A stretch of 64,000 bases of DNA, from NCBI GenBank assembly GCA_017469845.1, contig JAFUFP010000006.1, positions 1-64,000 of the forward strand. The letters run 5' to 3'. Shown one piece after another: positions 42,181 to 50,116 of the stretch. A model generated the notes under the pieces. That model was not told where the DNA came from, did not search any database, and worked only from the letters and a program-made list of their open reading frames with translations. How positions within the stretch are numbered: position 1 is the first letter of the stretch; each line of letters begins with the position of its first letter. The translations under genes and the position numbers were made by a program. The DNA comes from Bacteroidales bacterium. GTDB lineage: Bacteria; Bacteroidota; Bacteroidia; Bacteroidales; UBA932.

Positions 42181-43074
42181 CTATTCGTAGTACTTTTCGA
42201 ATTCCTTCGGGAGGGCTTTGATGGGCTGGATCTTCAGGCCTTTGTAGAAGATTTCGGCGGCTTCGCTCTGGAGGGAGATCTTTCCCTTTGTGAGGGGAAC
42301 GTCCTTCTCTCCGTCCCAATACTGGGACTTGCGGAGAACCATGACGACATTGCCGTTTATGACGTGCACTGCCTTGTCACCGAAGCAGTAGAGGTCCAAT
42401 TGTGTCCACTGTCCGGCAGGTGAAGCCTTGTCCTCGGCGGCGCAGTATGACCATGTCCCGTGAGGGCAGATGGGGTTCCACGTTCCGGTGCCGTCCAGTT
42501 TTGCCACATACTTCCCGAAACCTCCCTGTACTGGACCTTCGGAAAGGGCCTCGACATTCGCTCCTGCGTTGGAGTGGTAGTCTCCCGGTTCCCCTTCATG
42601 GGTGCCGCTTTCCATCAGCTGTATTTCATGGCAGGTCATCCATGAGAAGTACGGGTCACGGACTCCGCATTCGCCGACGGCGTGGTACTGCAGGCCTGAA
42701 TCACGAGTTCTGTTCAGACGCGGCTCATATTTGTCCTTGCCGAACATGAACTGCATGCTGAAGTGGTAGTCGGAGTATTCTTCGAGAGTGCTGAGGCAGC
42801 CGTAGTACTCCCCGCTGTTGCGGATGACGAGTTCCCCGTCCTGCTCGAGGACAGTCCACTGGTCATTCAGGTTGACGTCATATCCTACCGGTTGACGGAC
42901 GTTCCCTTCTTCATCGACGGGACGTCTTCCCTGGCTGAACTCTCCGGTGTAGCTCTGGTAGGGTCTGAATTTGGAAAGGTCCTTGTCAATAAGATAAGTC
43001 CATCCGCCGTCACCGGAGCAGGATGCGGCGAAATAGGCAACTGCGCTGAGGATGATCGCTGAAAATCTTTTCAT
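42181..43074 (-). CDS. DUF1080 (3-keto-disaccharide hydrolase family) lipoprotein, copy B
   Basis: 297 residues with lipobox AYFAASCSGDG. Same fold pattern and motifs as copy A: GWTYLIDKDLSKFRPY, PVGYDVNLNDQWTVLEQDGE, SGEYYGCLSTLEEYSDYHFSMQFMFG, TRDSGLQYHAVGECG, MTCHEIQLMESGTHEG, and DVPLTKGKISLQSEAAEIFYKGLKIQPI at the end. Copies A and B are clearly homologous along the whole length. First gene of the DUF1080 - FMN dehydrogenase - SPI operon; the promoter with a perfect -7 box and three phased repeats lies upstream. Family knowledge points to hydrolysis or elimination of 3-keto-glycosides; the actual substrate is unknown. Confidence 0.83.
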   Translation of the reverse strand: MKRFSAIILSAVAYFAASCSGDGGWTYLIDKDLSKFRPYQSYTGEFSQGRRPVDEEGNVRQPVGYDVNLNDQWTVLEQDGELVIRNSGEYYGCLSTLEEYSDYHFSMQFMFGKDKYEPRLNRTRDSGLQYHAVGECGVRDPYFSWMTCHEIQLMESGTHEGEPGDYHSNAGANVEALSEGPVQGGFGKYVAKLDGTGTWNPICPHGTWSYCAAEDKASPAGQWTQLDLYCFGDKAVHVINGNVVMVLRKSQYWDGEKDVPLTKGKISLQSEAAEIFYKGLKIQPIKALPKEFEKYYE

Positions 43075-43125
43075 GGTATTGTCGTTTGTTTTGTGTTTTG
43101 CGGTGGTGTTACTTCGTAACAGTTA

Positions 43126-43204
43126 CAAAGTTAGTCGTATGCGTTTTTCCGTTTTTTTCAGAATCTTCAGTCCCTCTTCAGAATCCTATGCTGATTCTTC
43201 AGAA
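43126..43204 (-). promoter_or_regulatory. Promoter with three phased repeats upstream of the DUF1080-B operon
   Basis: On the minus strand a perfect -7 element TAACTTTG lies at 43133-43126 (leader about 45 nt). Upstream are three copies of TTCAGAA (plus-strand reading) starting at 43157, 43177 and 43198, i.e. 20- and 21-bp steps; the first two extend to TTCAGAATC. Direct repeats on one helix face just upstream of the promoter are typical of activator sites, and the layout matches that at the PUL promoters. Confidence 0.6.
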
Positions 43205-43288
43205 ATGGTTGCATTTTCTTCATCGAATGAAAAGACGTTACCATTGAGGAAATATCCGGAAATGTCTCCGACGTGAATAAAATTGGAA

Positions 43289-43296
43289 TAATTTTG
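43289..43296 (+). promoter_or_regulatory. Candidate -7 element (TAATTTTG) of the ECF sigma operon
   Basis: Perfect TAnnTTTG, 87 nt before the sigma-factor start at 43383, in the region divergent from the DUF1080-B operon. No convincing -33 box was found. Confidence 0.5.
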
Positions 43297-43382
43297 CAAC
43301 GTGAAGTTTTTCTGTCCGTCATATAAGCGGAAGGGAAAAGATAGCGCTACCGATCCCGATTGTTCCGGACATTCCATTTTTT

Positions 43383-43916
43383 ATGATGACGAGGGAAGAA
43401 ACCGTAAAACTCTACAACGAGCAGTCTCGAAGACTCTATACGATGAGTCTCCGTATAACGGGTCAACCCACCGAGTCCGAGGAGATCATGCATGACACTT
43501 TGTTGAAGTTCATTTCTTCAGCTCCCGGAGGACTTTCTCCGCAGCAGACTTCTTCCTGGCTCGCCAGAACCTGCATCAGGGCGTCGATAGACTTTCTTCG
43601 TAAAAACCGCCGTCTGGAGGAGATCTTTCTTGATGTGGAGAAAGTCCCCGACATCGAGGATGAAGGGGGAGATTCAGTGGAGAAGGAAATGGAAATCGAG
43701 ATGGAAGCCGCGAGGGTGAAAAAGGCGATATCGCTTCTTCCCCCGAAATACAGGATGACACTTCATCTGGTGGCGGTGGAAGGTATGCAGTACGGGGAAA
43801 TATCCCGCCTGACGGGGATAGGGGAGTCGACCCTACGGTCGCTTGTCATGCGGGGAAAGGCGAAGCTTCTTTCCATCCTTTCCGACATGGCTTCCGGTGA
43901 GGGAGTGAAGTATTGA
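43383..43916 (+). CDS. ECF-type RNA polymerase sigma factor
   Basis: 177 residues (second ATG at 43386 also possible). Region 2 (about 10-75): YNEQSRRLYTMSLRITG, SEEIMHDTLLKFI, WLARTCIRASIDFLRKNRR. Region 4 (about 110-170): ISLLPPKYRMTLHLVAVEGMQYGEISRLTGIGESTLRSLVMRGKAKL, a helix-turn-helix for the -35 region. It is followed by a short membrane protein that is probably its anti-sigma factor and by a DUF2807 protein, the usual Bacteroidota envelope-stress-like arrangement. Adjacent and divergent to the DUF1080-B operon, but a regulatory link is not shown. Confidence 0.9.
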   Translation: MMTREETVKLYNEQSRRLYTMSLRITGQPTESEEIMHDTLLKFISSAPGGLSPQQTSSWLARTCIRASIDFLRKNRRLEEIFLDVEKVPDIEDEGGDSVEKEMEIEMEAARVKKAISLLPPKYRMTLHLVAVEGMQYGEISRLTGIGESTLRSLVMRGKAKLLSILSDMASGEGVKY

Positions 43917-43935
43917 CTTTTTGACTTTTCAGATT

Positions 43936-44445
43936 ATGGAGAAGGGTTTTGAAAAATATCTGTCCGACCATAGGGAAGACCTTTATGAGGATCTCCCCGA
44001 GGGTGCTCTGGACCGTTTCCTTGAAAGGCTTCCTGAGGAGAAGAAGGAATCTTCTCCGTCAAGAGGATGGATTTTCGCATGGAAGACGGCCGTTGCCGTG
44101 GTGTCAGCAGCCGCTGCGATTGTCCTTGTCGCGGTCATCGCATTTTCGGTCAAAGGTCCCTCGGGCAAGGGGTATTTCGCCGCTGCGGGTAATGATCCCG
44201 AGATGGTTTATCAGATGTACATCTCCCGCCTTCAGTCGATGGCCTCGTCGGTAGGGGAAGGAAGCGATCTTAGGGATGAAATCAGCACGGTCACTTTCGA
44301 AGCTATTCCTCTTCTTGAACAGCTCCCTTCCGAAATGTCCCTTCAGGAAAAGGCTTCCGTCATGAAAACCCATTACGGGGCGATCCTCGATGGAGTCGAC
44401 AGGATGATTTCCGGGGAGGGAGAAGATTCCTGGAACAATATATAG
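43936..44445 (+). CDS. Single-pass membrane protein, probable anti-sigma factor
   Basis: 169 residues from ATG 43936; a TTG five codons upstream is less likely. Acidic/basic N-terminal cytoplasmic part (1-45, KGFEKYLSDHREDLYEDLPEGALDRFLERLPEE, resembling the start of Bacteroidota anti-sigma proteins), one TM helix (about 50-75, TAVAVVSAAAAIVLVAVIAF), and a helical periplasmic part (80-169). Starts 19 bp after the sigma-factor stop. Function inferred from gene order and topology; no zinc motif is present. Confidence 0.65.
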   Translation: MEKGFEKYLSDHREDLYEDLPEGALDRFLERLPEEKKESSPSRGWIFAWKTAVAVVSAAAAIVLVAVIAFSVKGPSGKGYFAAAGNDPEMVYQMYISRLQSMASSVGEGSDLRDEISTVTFEAIPLLEQLPSEMSLQEKASVMKTHYGAILDGVDRMISGEGEDSWNNI

Positions 44446-44498
44446 TTATTTGTGTTACATATAGTTGGTATAGTTGACTTTACAGATAGAAATTGAAT

Positions 44499-45824
44499 AT
44501 GAAACGGATATTTCACATTTTGCTTGGCATTGCCGCGGTAGCATTCATCTCTTTATCCGCCGCTGCGGCTCCTTCGGGGCTTGAAGTTGCCTCTTTGGAA
44601 GGGACTCCTCAGGTTGTATCTCCTCAGGATGGAGACAAGGCTTCATCAAAGGATCCTGACTCCGGCCGGAAATATGGTTTCCTCTCGGAAGAGCAGATGA
44701 AAGAGTTCCGATCCCGGATGAAACGGTATGAAGAACAGATCAGAAGCAGTCAGGAATCCTTGGCGGAATCCCTGAAGAATTGGAAAGACAATTTCGACTC
44801 TTCTTTCATTCTGGACAACGAGCGGATGGAAAGGTTCAGGGAGGAACTCTCCGACCTTTCGAAGGAACTCTCGGAGTTGGAATTGAAGGTCCCTGAAGAC
44901 TGGGCCGGGAAAATTACGGTGCCTGACTGGGAGGATTATGAATTCGTGTTCCCGTTTGACGAGGATGCCGATGAATCCGCCGCGGAGAATGCGGCCGCTG
45001 ATCTTGTGTCGAAGGAATACAATCTTCGGAATTTCACCGGGGTGTCGGCTTCAGGCATATTCAAGGTGGAACTCGTGAGCGGACCGTTCTCTGTAAAGGT
45101 GGAGTGCAACGATTATCTTGAAAGGTATCTTGTCGTCAAGGTCTCGGGAGGTAATCTTGTCCTCGGGTTGGATAATCTCCCTTCCTCCATACAGAATAAG
45201 ATGAGAAACAGTGCTGTCCTCAGGGCATATGTCTCCATGCCGAAAATCGAATCGGTGAAGCTCACCGGCGCTTCTGAGGTGATCTGTGGCGGTGAGATCC
45301 TTTCAAACGGCAAGTTCTCATGTGAACTTTCTGGAGCTACAAAGATGAAAGGTTTGTCCGTTAAGGCGGATAATCTGGATATCATGTTGAGCGGAGCGTC
45401 AAAATGCGACATTGATGCCTCCGGCAAAAAAGCCAACATCATCCTTACGGGCGCATCAGTTCTCACCGGTGGACTCGATTCGGAATCTATGGAGGTGGAA
45501 CTCTCGGGTGCAACCAAACTCACCTCGAAGATCCAGTCTGAAGAACTTCATATCCAAGGTTCAGGCTCCTCTTTGTATGATCCGACCGGAAGCATATCGA
45601 AGTTGGTGCTTCATGGTACCGGAGCAAGCAGTTTCCGCCTTCTGAATCTTTCAGTCGGTGATGGCGAATTCTCCCTTTCGGGGGCCTCCAACGCCAAGGT
45701 TGACGTGAAGAACGGAATTAAAGTGGATCTTACCGGAGCCTCTTCCCTCCAGTATAAGGATAGGCCCTCCGTCTCCGTAGATGTGGAATCAGTCTCGAGG
45801 TCGGCTACCCTGAAGAAATTGTAA
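44499..45824 (+). CDS. Exported DUF2807 (head GIN domain) protein with coiled-coil region
   Basis: 441 residues from ATG 44499; signal peptide MKRIFHILLGIAAVAFISLSAAAA. Residues about 60-140 are a charged coiled coil (EEQMKEFRSRMKRYEEQIR, LSDLSKELSELELKV). Residues about 175-430 form a right-handed beta-solenoid-like DUF2807 domain with repeated LSGASK/LTGAS units (EVICGG, CELSGATKMKG, IMLSGASKCDI, VELSGATKLT). DUF2807 proteins are often encoded next to ECF sigma/anti-sigma pairs; their molecular role is not established. 53-bp gap after the anti-sigma gene; a terminator follows. Confidence 0.8.
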   Translation: MKRIFHILLGIAAVAFISLSAAAAPSGLEVASLEGTPQVVSPQDGDKASSKDPDSGRKYGFLSEEQMKEFRSRMKRYEEQIRSSQESLAESLKNWKDNFDSSFILDNERMERFREELSDLSKELSELELKVPEDWAGKITVPDWEDYEFVFPFDEDADESAAENAAADLVSKEYNLRNFTGVSASGIFKVELVSGPFSVKVECNDYLERYLVVKVSGGNLVLGLDNLPSSIQNKMRNSAVLRAYVSMPKIESVKLTGASEVICGGEILSNGKFSCELSGATKMKGLSVKADNLDIMLSGASKCDIDASGKKANIILTGASVLTGGLDSESMEVELSGATKLTSKIQSEELHIQGSGSSLYDPTGSISKLVLHGTGASSFRLLNLSVGDGEFSLSGASNAKVDVKNGIKVDLTGASSLQYKDRPSVSVDVESVSRSATLKKL

Positions 45825-45865
45825 TCGGTCCTTCCGCACTCCGGTATTGCACATAGTAAAGAAAG

Positions 45866-45898
45866 AGAGGTCACTCCGCCGGGGTGACCTCTTCTTCT
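45866..45898 (+). terminator. Intrinsic terminator after the DUF2807 gene
   Basis: 12-bp stem (45866-45877 with 45881-45892, one G-T pair), 3-nt loop, then TCTTCT. It lies between convergent genes and may work in both directions. Confidence 0.8.
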
Positions 45899-45914
45899 CT
45901 TTGAGATGCGCTAT

Positions 45915-47288
45915 TTATCCGTTGTCTTCCTTTTCCAGGGAAATGGCCGCGCTTTGTCCCGCGAGATAGCCTGTTGAGAATGCGGCTTGAAGGTTGTATC
46001 CTCCGGTGTCACAGTCGATGTCGAGAAGTTCCCCGCAGATGTGAAGGCCGGTTTGGAGCCTTGATTCCATTGTCTTCGGGAGCACTTCGTCGGTTGACAC
46101 TCCTCCGGCCGTGACTACGCACCTCTCGTATCCCACGTATCCTTCGACGGGGAAGGCCCAGCCTTTGAGGCAGTCGGTGAGGCAGTCAAGGTCAATTCTT
46201 TCATTGCCTTTCCGGCCTTTCAGAATCTCGGGATTGCAGATGAGAAAGCCTTGGATAAGTTCCCTTGGCATAAGTTTGCCCAGGAGAACCCTTGTAAGGG
46301 CGGGAATGGGCATTTTGGAGCTCCTCGGGTCTTTGCCAATCTCTTTCCAGAGGCCTCGTAACCTTTCCCTGAGGTCATCCTTTTCTATAGCCGGTTTGAG
46401 GTCCAGTGAAAGGGAGGGTTTCCCTCCGTTGCGGACAGATTTGACGCAGTCCCTCGACAGGGAAAATCCGATGGGCCCTTCGATACCTCCGTCCGTGAAA
46501 TCCATGTCACCCATTTCCGAGGCTATGGTGTTTCCACCGGAGGAAAGGGTGAGGGAAACATTCTTCAGCTGAATGCCGCAAAGGGCCTTGCCGATGGAGG
46601 ATAGGGGAGCGGAACGGTCCAGATGGCCGTTCTTCTCGGGAGAAGCGTCCTTGTATCCCTTAGGAACCATTGCCGTCAGGGATGGGAAACATTCCGTTAT
46701 CTTGTGGCCGAAGGCTTCCGCGAAGCGGTATCCGTCTCCGGTGGATCCGGTTCCGGGGTAAGAAAGCCCGCCTGTCGAGAGGATGAGTCTTCGGCAGCTG
46801 TAGGATCTGCTTCCGGAAGCCGCTATCATGAAGATGTCGCCCTTTGAACTCCGGTTCACCGAAATTCCTTTGACTTCGACATTCTGCTCGATCCTGGCTC
46901 CCCACCTTGTGGCGATTCCGCGCAAGGTGTCGACGACATCCGAGGCCCTGTGCGAAACGGGGAAAGCTCTGTCGCCCCTTTCAACCTGGCAGGGAAGTCC
47001 GGCGTCCTCGAGCAAACCGATCACGCTTTCCGGAGAAAGATTGTAGAAGGCGGGGCGGAGGAAGTTCTTTTTCGTGCGGATATGCGCGGAGAATTCCTCC
47101 CAGGGCTTCACGTTCGTGAAATTGCACCTTCCTTTGCCGGTTATCATCATTTTCCTGGCGACCCTGGGCATCTTCTCCAGAACGGTTACGCTCAAAGTCG
47201 AGTCGCTTTTCATGAGGATGCTTTCGGCGCCGATGGCGGCCAGAAGTCCCGAGGCTCCTCCTCCGATTATGATAATGTCACTGTACAT
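45915..47288 (-). CDS. BaiN/HI0933-family FAD-dependent flavoprotein
   Basis: 457 residues from ATG 47288 (a TTG one codon upstream is ignored). N-terminal Rossmann FAD motif IIIIGGGASGLLAAIGA, then VTVLEKMPRVARKMMITGKGRCNFTN, the HI0933 signature; LILSTGGLSYPGTGSTGDGYRFAEAFGH; and the C-terminal VTAGGVSTDEVLPKTMESRLQTGLHICGELLDIDCDTGGYNLQAAFSTGYLAG. Family members are cytoplasmic flavin oxidoreductases; the BaiN name comes from a bile-acid pathway but most homologues have no known substrate. Single gene, convergent with DUF2807. Confidence 0.88.
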   Translation of the reverse strand: MYSDIIIIGGGASGLLAAIGAESILMKSDSTLSVTVLEKMPRVARKMMITGKGRCNFTNVKPWEEFSAHIRTKKNFLRPAFYNLSPESVIGLLEDAGLPCQVERGDRAFPVSHRASDVVDTLRGIATRWGARIEQNVEVKGISVNRSSKGDIFMIAASGSRSYSCRRLILSTGGLSYPGTGSTGDGYRFAEAFGHKITECFPSLTAMVPKGYKDASPEKNGHLDRSAPLSSIGKALCGIQLKNVSLTLSSGGNTIASEMGDMDFTDGGIEGPIGFSLSRDCVKSVRNGGKPSLSLDLKPAIEKDDLRERLRGLWKEIGKDPRSSKMPIPALTRVLLGKLMPRELIQGFLICNPEILKGRKGNERIDLDCLTDCLKGWAFPVEGYVGYERCVVTAGGVSTDEVLPKTMESRLQTGLHICGELLDIDCDTGGYNLQAAFSTGYLAGQSAAISLEKEDNG

Positions 47289-47329
47289 CAAATATTATCC
47301 CTGGTGGGTATTTTTCTGAAAATAATTCC

Positions 47330-47337
47330 TATATTTG
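47330..47337 (+). promoter_or_regulatory. -7 element of the tRNA-Thr gene (TATATTTG)
   Basis: Perfect TAnnTTTG 29 bp upstream of the mature tRNA 5' end. A small hairpin (CCGTTC/GAACGG, 47343-47359) lies in the leader to be removed by RNase P. Confidence 0.6.
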
Positions 47338-47365
47338 CAGTCCCGTTCTTCGGGAACGGAAATAT

Positions 47366-47438
47366 GCCGCTTTAGCTCAGTTGGTAGAGCAGCTCATTCG
47401 TAATGAGCAGGTCGCGGGTTCGAGTCCCGTTCGCGGCT
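47366..47438 (+). tRNA. tRNA-Thr (anticodon CGT)
   Basis: Cloverleaf of 73 nt: D arm GCTC/GAGC, anticodon stem GCTCA/TGAGC with loop TTCGTAA (anticodon CGT, reading ACG), T arm GCGGG-TTCGAGT-CCCGT, discriminator T. CCA is not encoded in full. The acceptor stem is GCCGCTT against TCGCGGC: five pairs hold, but the two innermost positions (T6-C67 and T7-T66) do not pair. Everything else is canonical, so it is probably functional. Confidence 0.9.
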
Positions 47439-47443
47439 CCGGA

Positions 47444-47469
47444 AAAGAGAGGCATGAACCTCTCTTTTT
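47444..47469 (+). terminator. Terminator after tRNA-Thr
   Basis: Stem AAAGAGAGG/CCTCTCTTT with 6-nt loop, ending in a T run. Confidence 0.8.
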
Positions 47470-47511
47470 CTGTTTTGTTATGGGCCCTTCCCTTCGTTTG
47501 GTGGAGTGCAG

Positions 47512-48048
47512 TTATCGGGGGAGATTGGTCTGCACTCCCTTTTCCAGTTCCTCCTTTATATGTTTACTCACTTCCGGTGCCTTTGGGTCGTTCATCGCCC
47601 AGAGGTAAAGTCCTGCAAGAGCAAGAGCCACCGATGCGATTATGCATAGTGCTCCGGCCTTGAAAAGGATGGAAAACGCAAGCGGAAGAATGATGAGGGA
47701 AAGGTAAGCTGCGGCACGGAGCGCGGTGCTGCGGTTCCCTTCCTTTAGGGAAACGGCATATCTTCTCAGCGGTTCACCCTGGCCCGTCGTCTTTTCAGTG
47801 TCTCCGGCATCCTCGACAAGGGCGAGGATATATCTTTTTCTCCATAGGGAAGAAGCGTCCAGCAGAAGATCAAAGTCACCCGTTCCCGGGGAGAGCGTCC
47901 CTCCCTCGACTTCATCCTTGCGGTACACTTTGCCGAACTCCTCCATCTCGGCTTTGGTCTGACCCAAAACTGTCCCGAAAGAACCTCGGGAAGTTAAGAG
48001 TGCCCCTCCGGCGTCAATGAAGGTGGTCTTTGGATCTATACTGAACAT
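47512..48048 (-). CDS. Membrane protein of unknown function
   Basis: 178 residues without a signal peptide. Residues 1-105 are soluble and mixed charged; two TM helices follow (about 112-128, AAAYLSLIILPLAFSIL, and 133-152, LCIIASVALALAGLYLW), with a short charged tail. I do not recognise the family. It starts 15 bp after the FucP-type permease and is the last gene of that operon, so a role linked to the permease is possible but unproven. Confidence 0.6.
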   Translation of the reverse strand: MFSIDPKTTFIDAGGALLTSRGSFGTVLGQTKAEMEEFGKVYRKDEVEGGTLSPGTGDFDLLLDASSLWRKRYILALVEDAGDTEKTTGQGEPLRRYAVSLKEGNRSTALRAAAYLSLIILPLAFSILFKAGALCIIASVALALAGLYLWAMNDPKAPEVSKHIKEELEKGVQTNLPR

Positions 48049-48063
48049 CGTTTTCTCCGTGTT

Positions 48064-49377
48064 TTATGCGTTTTGCGTTATACGTTCCTTCATTCTCCGG
48101 TGTCCGAATACGGCCACCACTATGAAACAGATGAGTGGAACGATGTATGAGAGATTGACGGCGGGCATTCCGAAGAGCGTCCCGCTGTCTATTATCATGG
48201 CCTGGAACGGCGGCAGAACCGACCCTCCCAGAATCGCCATTATGAGGCCGGCCGATCCCATCTTGGCGTCATCACCGAGCCCCTCAAGAGCTATTCCGTA
48301 GATGGTGGGGAACATGAGCGACATGCATGCCGATACTCCGACAAGACAATAAAGTCCGGCTTTGCCTTGAATGAAGATTACACCGAGGATCAGGACGCAG
48401 GCCACGCTCGCGAGAATCTTGAGCAGCTTGCCCGGATTTATGTACTTGAGGAAATAAGTGCAGATGAAACGGCTCGCGCAGAAGAACACCATCGCCGCCA
48501 TGTTGTATTTCTGGGAAAGGACTTCAGCGGCCTGTTCGCTCATACCCTGGGAAGTGAACAAGCGTGTACCGTACTGGATGATGAAAGTCCAGCACATTAT
48601 CTGGGCTCCGACGTAGAAGAACTGGGCGATGACCCCTTCACGGTAGCGTTTTATTCCTATCAGGCGTTTGAGAGTAGGCATGAAGTCGATTTCGTGGCTG
48701 GAGTCGGCGCTCCGCGGCATCTTGGTTATCGCTACCAGAATGAACATCACGATGATAACTATGCCTATGGCGAGATACGGGGAGATGAGGATGCTGAGGT
48801 CAGCTTCCTTCATCGCCTCGAATTCATTCTGACTGAGAGTGGCCCTTCCGGCGGTGTCCAGGGGATTGAGCCTATTCTGAATGAAGTTCATCGCGACGTA
48901 CATTCCGACGAGTGATCCTATGGGATTGAAGGACTGTGCGAAGTTGAGTCTTCGTGTGGCCGTTTCTTCGCTGCCCATCGACAGGATATAGGGGTTGCAG
49001 CTCGTTTCCAGGAAGGAAAGGCCGCAGGTCATGATGAAATATGCTATGAGGAAGGGATAAAATTGTCCCGTTATCTTCGATGGTAGGAAAAGAAGGGCTC
49101 CGGCCGCATACAGGCCCAGTCCCATCAGAACTCCGGCTTTGTATGAATGCTTCCTTATGAACATCGCAGCCGGAAAGGCCATGGCGAAATATCCGCCGTA
49201 GAATGCGACCTGGACGAGGGTGCCGTCGGTCACGCTCATCCGGAAGATCTTCGAAAAGGCTTTCACCATGGGATTCGTGACATCGTTCGCGAATCCCCAT
49301 AAAGCGAAGCAGCATGTTATGAGGATGAAGGGGAGAATGTATCCCGCGGCTTTGGATTTGTCGGTTTGGATTGCCAT
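48064..49377 (-). CDS. fucP: FucP/GluP-type MFS sugar permease
   Basis: 437 residues from ATG 49377 (a GTG two codons upstream is a weaker start). Twelve hydrophobic segments of the major facilitator type. Signature of the L-fucose:H+ symporter / glucose-galactose transporter group: ILITCCFALWGFANDVTNP near the first helix, QVAFYGGYFAMAFPA in the second, and FIMTCGLSFLETSCNPYILSMG in the fourth, the region carrying the conserved Glu and Asn. Takes up a monosaccharide with protons across the inner membrane; substrate (fucose, glucose or galactose) cannot be fixed. Middle gene of a three-gene operon (6 bp after the AT-rich gene, 15 bp before the membrane protein). Confidence 0.85.
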   Translation of the reverse strand: MAIQTDKSKAAGYILPFILITCCFALWGFANDVTNPMVKAFSKIFRMSVTDGTLVQVAFYGGYFAMAFPAAMFIRKHSYKAGVLMGLGLYAAGALLFLPSKITGQFYPFLIAYFIMTCGLSFLETSCNPYILSMGSEETATRRLNFAQSFNPIGSLVGMYVAMNFIQNRLNPLDTAGRATLSQNEFEAMKEADLSILISPYLAIGIVIIVMFILVAITKMPRSADSSHEIDFMPTLKRLIGIKRYREGVIAQFFYVGAQIMCWTFIIQYGTRLFTSQGMSEQAAEVLSQKYNMAAMVFFCASRFICTYFLKYINPGKLLKILASVACVLILGVIFIQGKAGLYCLVGVSACMSLMFPTIYGIALEGLGDDAKMGSAGLIMAILGGSVLPPFQAMIIDSGTLFGMPAVNLSYIVPLICFIVVAVFGHRRMKERITQNA

Positions 49378-49383
49378 TACCAC

Positions 49384-49938
49384 TTAACAATGAAAAGGTG
49401 ATTGCTTCTCGATAAATGTAAAGAATGGGGCTTGTTTAAAGAATTGCACATGACCTAGGCGTAAAATGTTGTAGTGCTTGAGGGAAATGATCTTTCTGAC
49501 CAGGAAATGGCTCACATCAAAAAACACTTCGCTTTCCGTACCATAATCACGTAATTCACTGATTGAGGATAAATAGAGTTCTGGTTTTTCAAACCAACAT
49601 CCTCGGATTTTGGCCCATTTTTCCACTAGTATCTCTTGGACAAGGCCTTCTCCGATGAGATCATCCGTATCGTAGATCGCCCTAATCTCCGACTCTGTTC
49701 CAGGACATCCTCTACAGATAATCCCTGCCGACGTAAGGATTTCAGATCCTTTTGACAAGCCTGACTGTTGCGCTTGTGGAATTCGTTCAAATATCGCGGA
49801 GCCATGGTGAATATCTTTTGTTATTTTTTGTAGTTCCGAAAGAGTTTGCGTAGTGAATCCGAAATCCCAAATAGCTTGATTGAGCGAATCAAGCCTCTTG
49901 ATGGAGTCTTGTCGAATAGTGATTTGGGAATTGTTCAT
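49384..49938 (-). CDS. AT-rich orphan gene of unknown function
   Basis: 184 residues from ATG 49938 (a GTG two codons upstream is possible). No signal peptide or TM segment. Mixed alpha/beta soluble protein with LNQAIWDFGFTTQTLSELQKI, GSEILTSAGIICRGCPGTESEI, and a C-terminal FDVSHFLVRKIISLKHYN. I do not recognise it. Codon use (many ATA, AGT, TTA-type codons) and low GC differ sharply from the GC-rich neighbours, suggesting recent acquisition, yet it is the first gene of the permease operon, with a clear promoter and only 6 bp to the permease start. Confidence 0.65.
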   Translation of the reverse strand: MNNSQITIRQDSIKRLDSLNQAIWDFGFTTQTLSELQKITKDIHHGSAIFERIPQAQQSGLSKGSEILTSAGIICRGCPGTESEIRAIYDTDDLIGEGLVQEILVEKWAKIRGCWFEKPELYLSSISELRDYGTESEVFFDVSHFLVRKIISLKHYNILRLGHVQFFKQAPFFTFIEKQSPFHC

Positions 49939-49972
49939 TTCCACCGTTTGATATGTTATATATTCTTATAAG

Positions 49973-50003
49973 CAAAGATAAAGATTCCAAATGACTTGTA
50001 CAA
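49973..50003 (-). promoter_or_regulatory. Promoter of the orphan-permease operon
   Basis: Minus-strand reading: TTG (50003-50001), 20-bp spacer, perfect -7 box TATCTTTG (49980-49973); leader about 30 nt to the ATG at 49938. Confidence 0.65.
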
Positions 50004-50093
50004 TCTTTTTGTATAAGGCTGTATCTGCGCGTGGTCTCAGATCTTTTGCCGGCAATATGATATTTGTACAGAACCATACTCCGAATTATAAAC

Positions 50094-50101
50094 TATCTTT
50101 G
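50094..50101 (+). promoter_or_regulatory. Candidate -7 element (TATCTTTG) of the binding-lipoprotein gene
   Basis: Perfect TAnnTTTG 15 bp upstream of the ATG at 50117, implying a very short leader. Confidence 0.5.
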
Positions 50102-50116
50102 CGGAAAGTTTCAGTC

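Noticed and set aside
47366..47600. Integration site at the tRNA-Thr gene
   Set aside because: No integrase, no repeat of the tRNA 3' end and no foreign island follow the gene.
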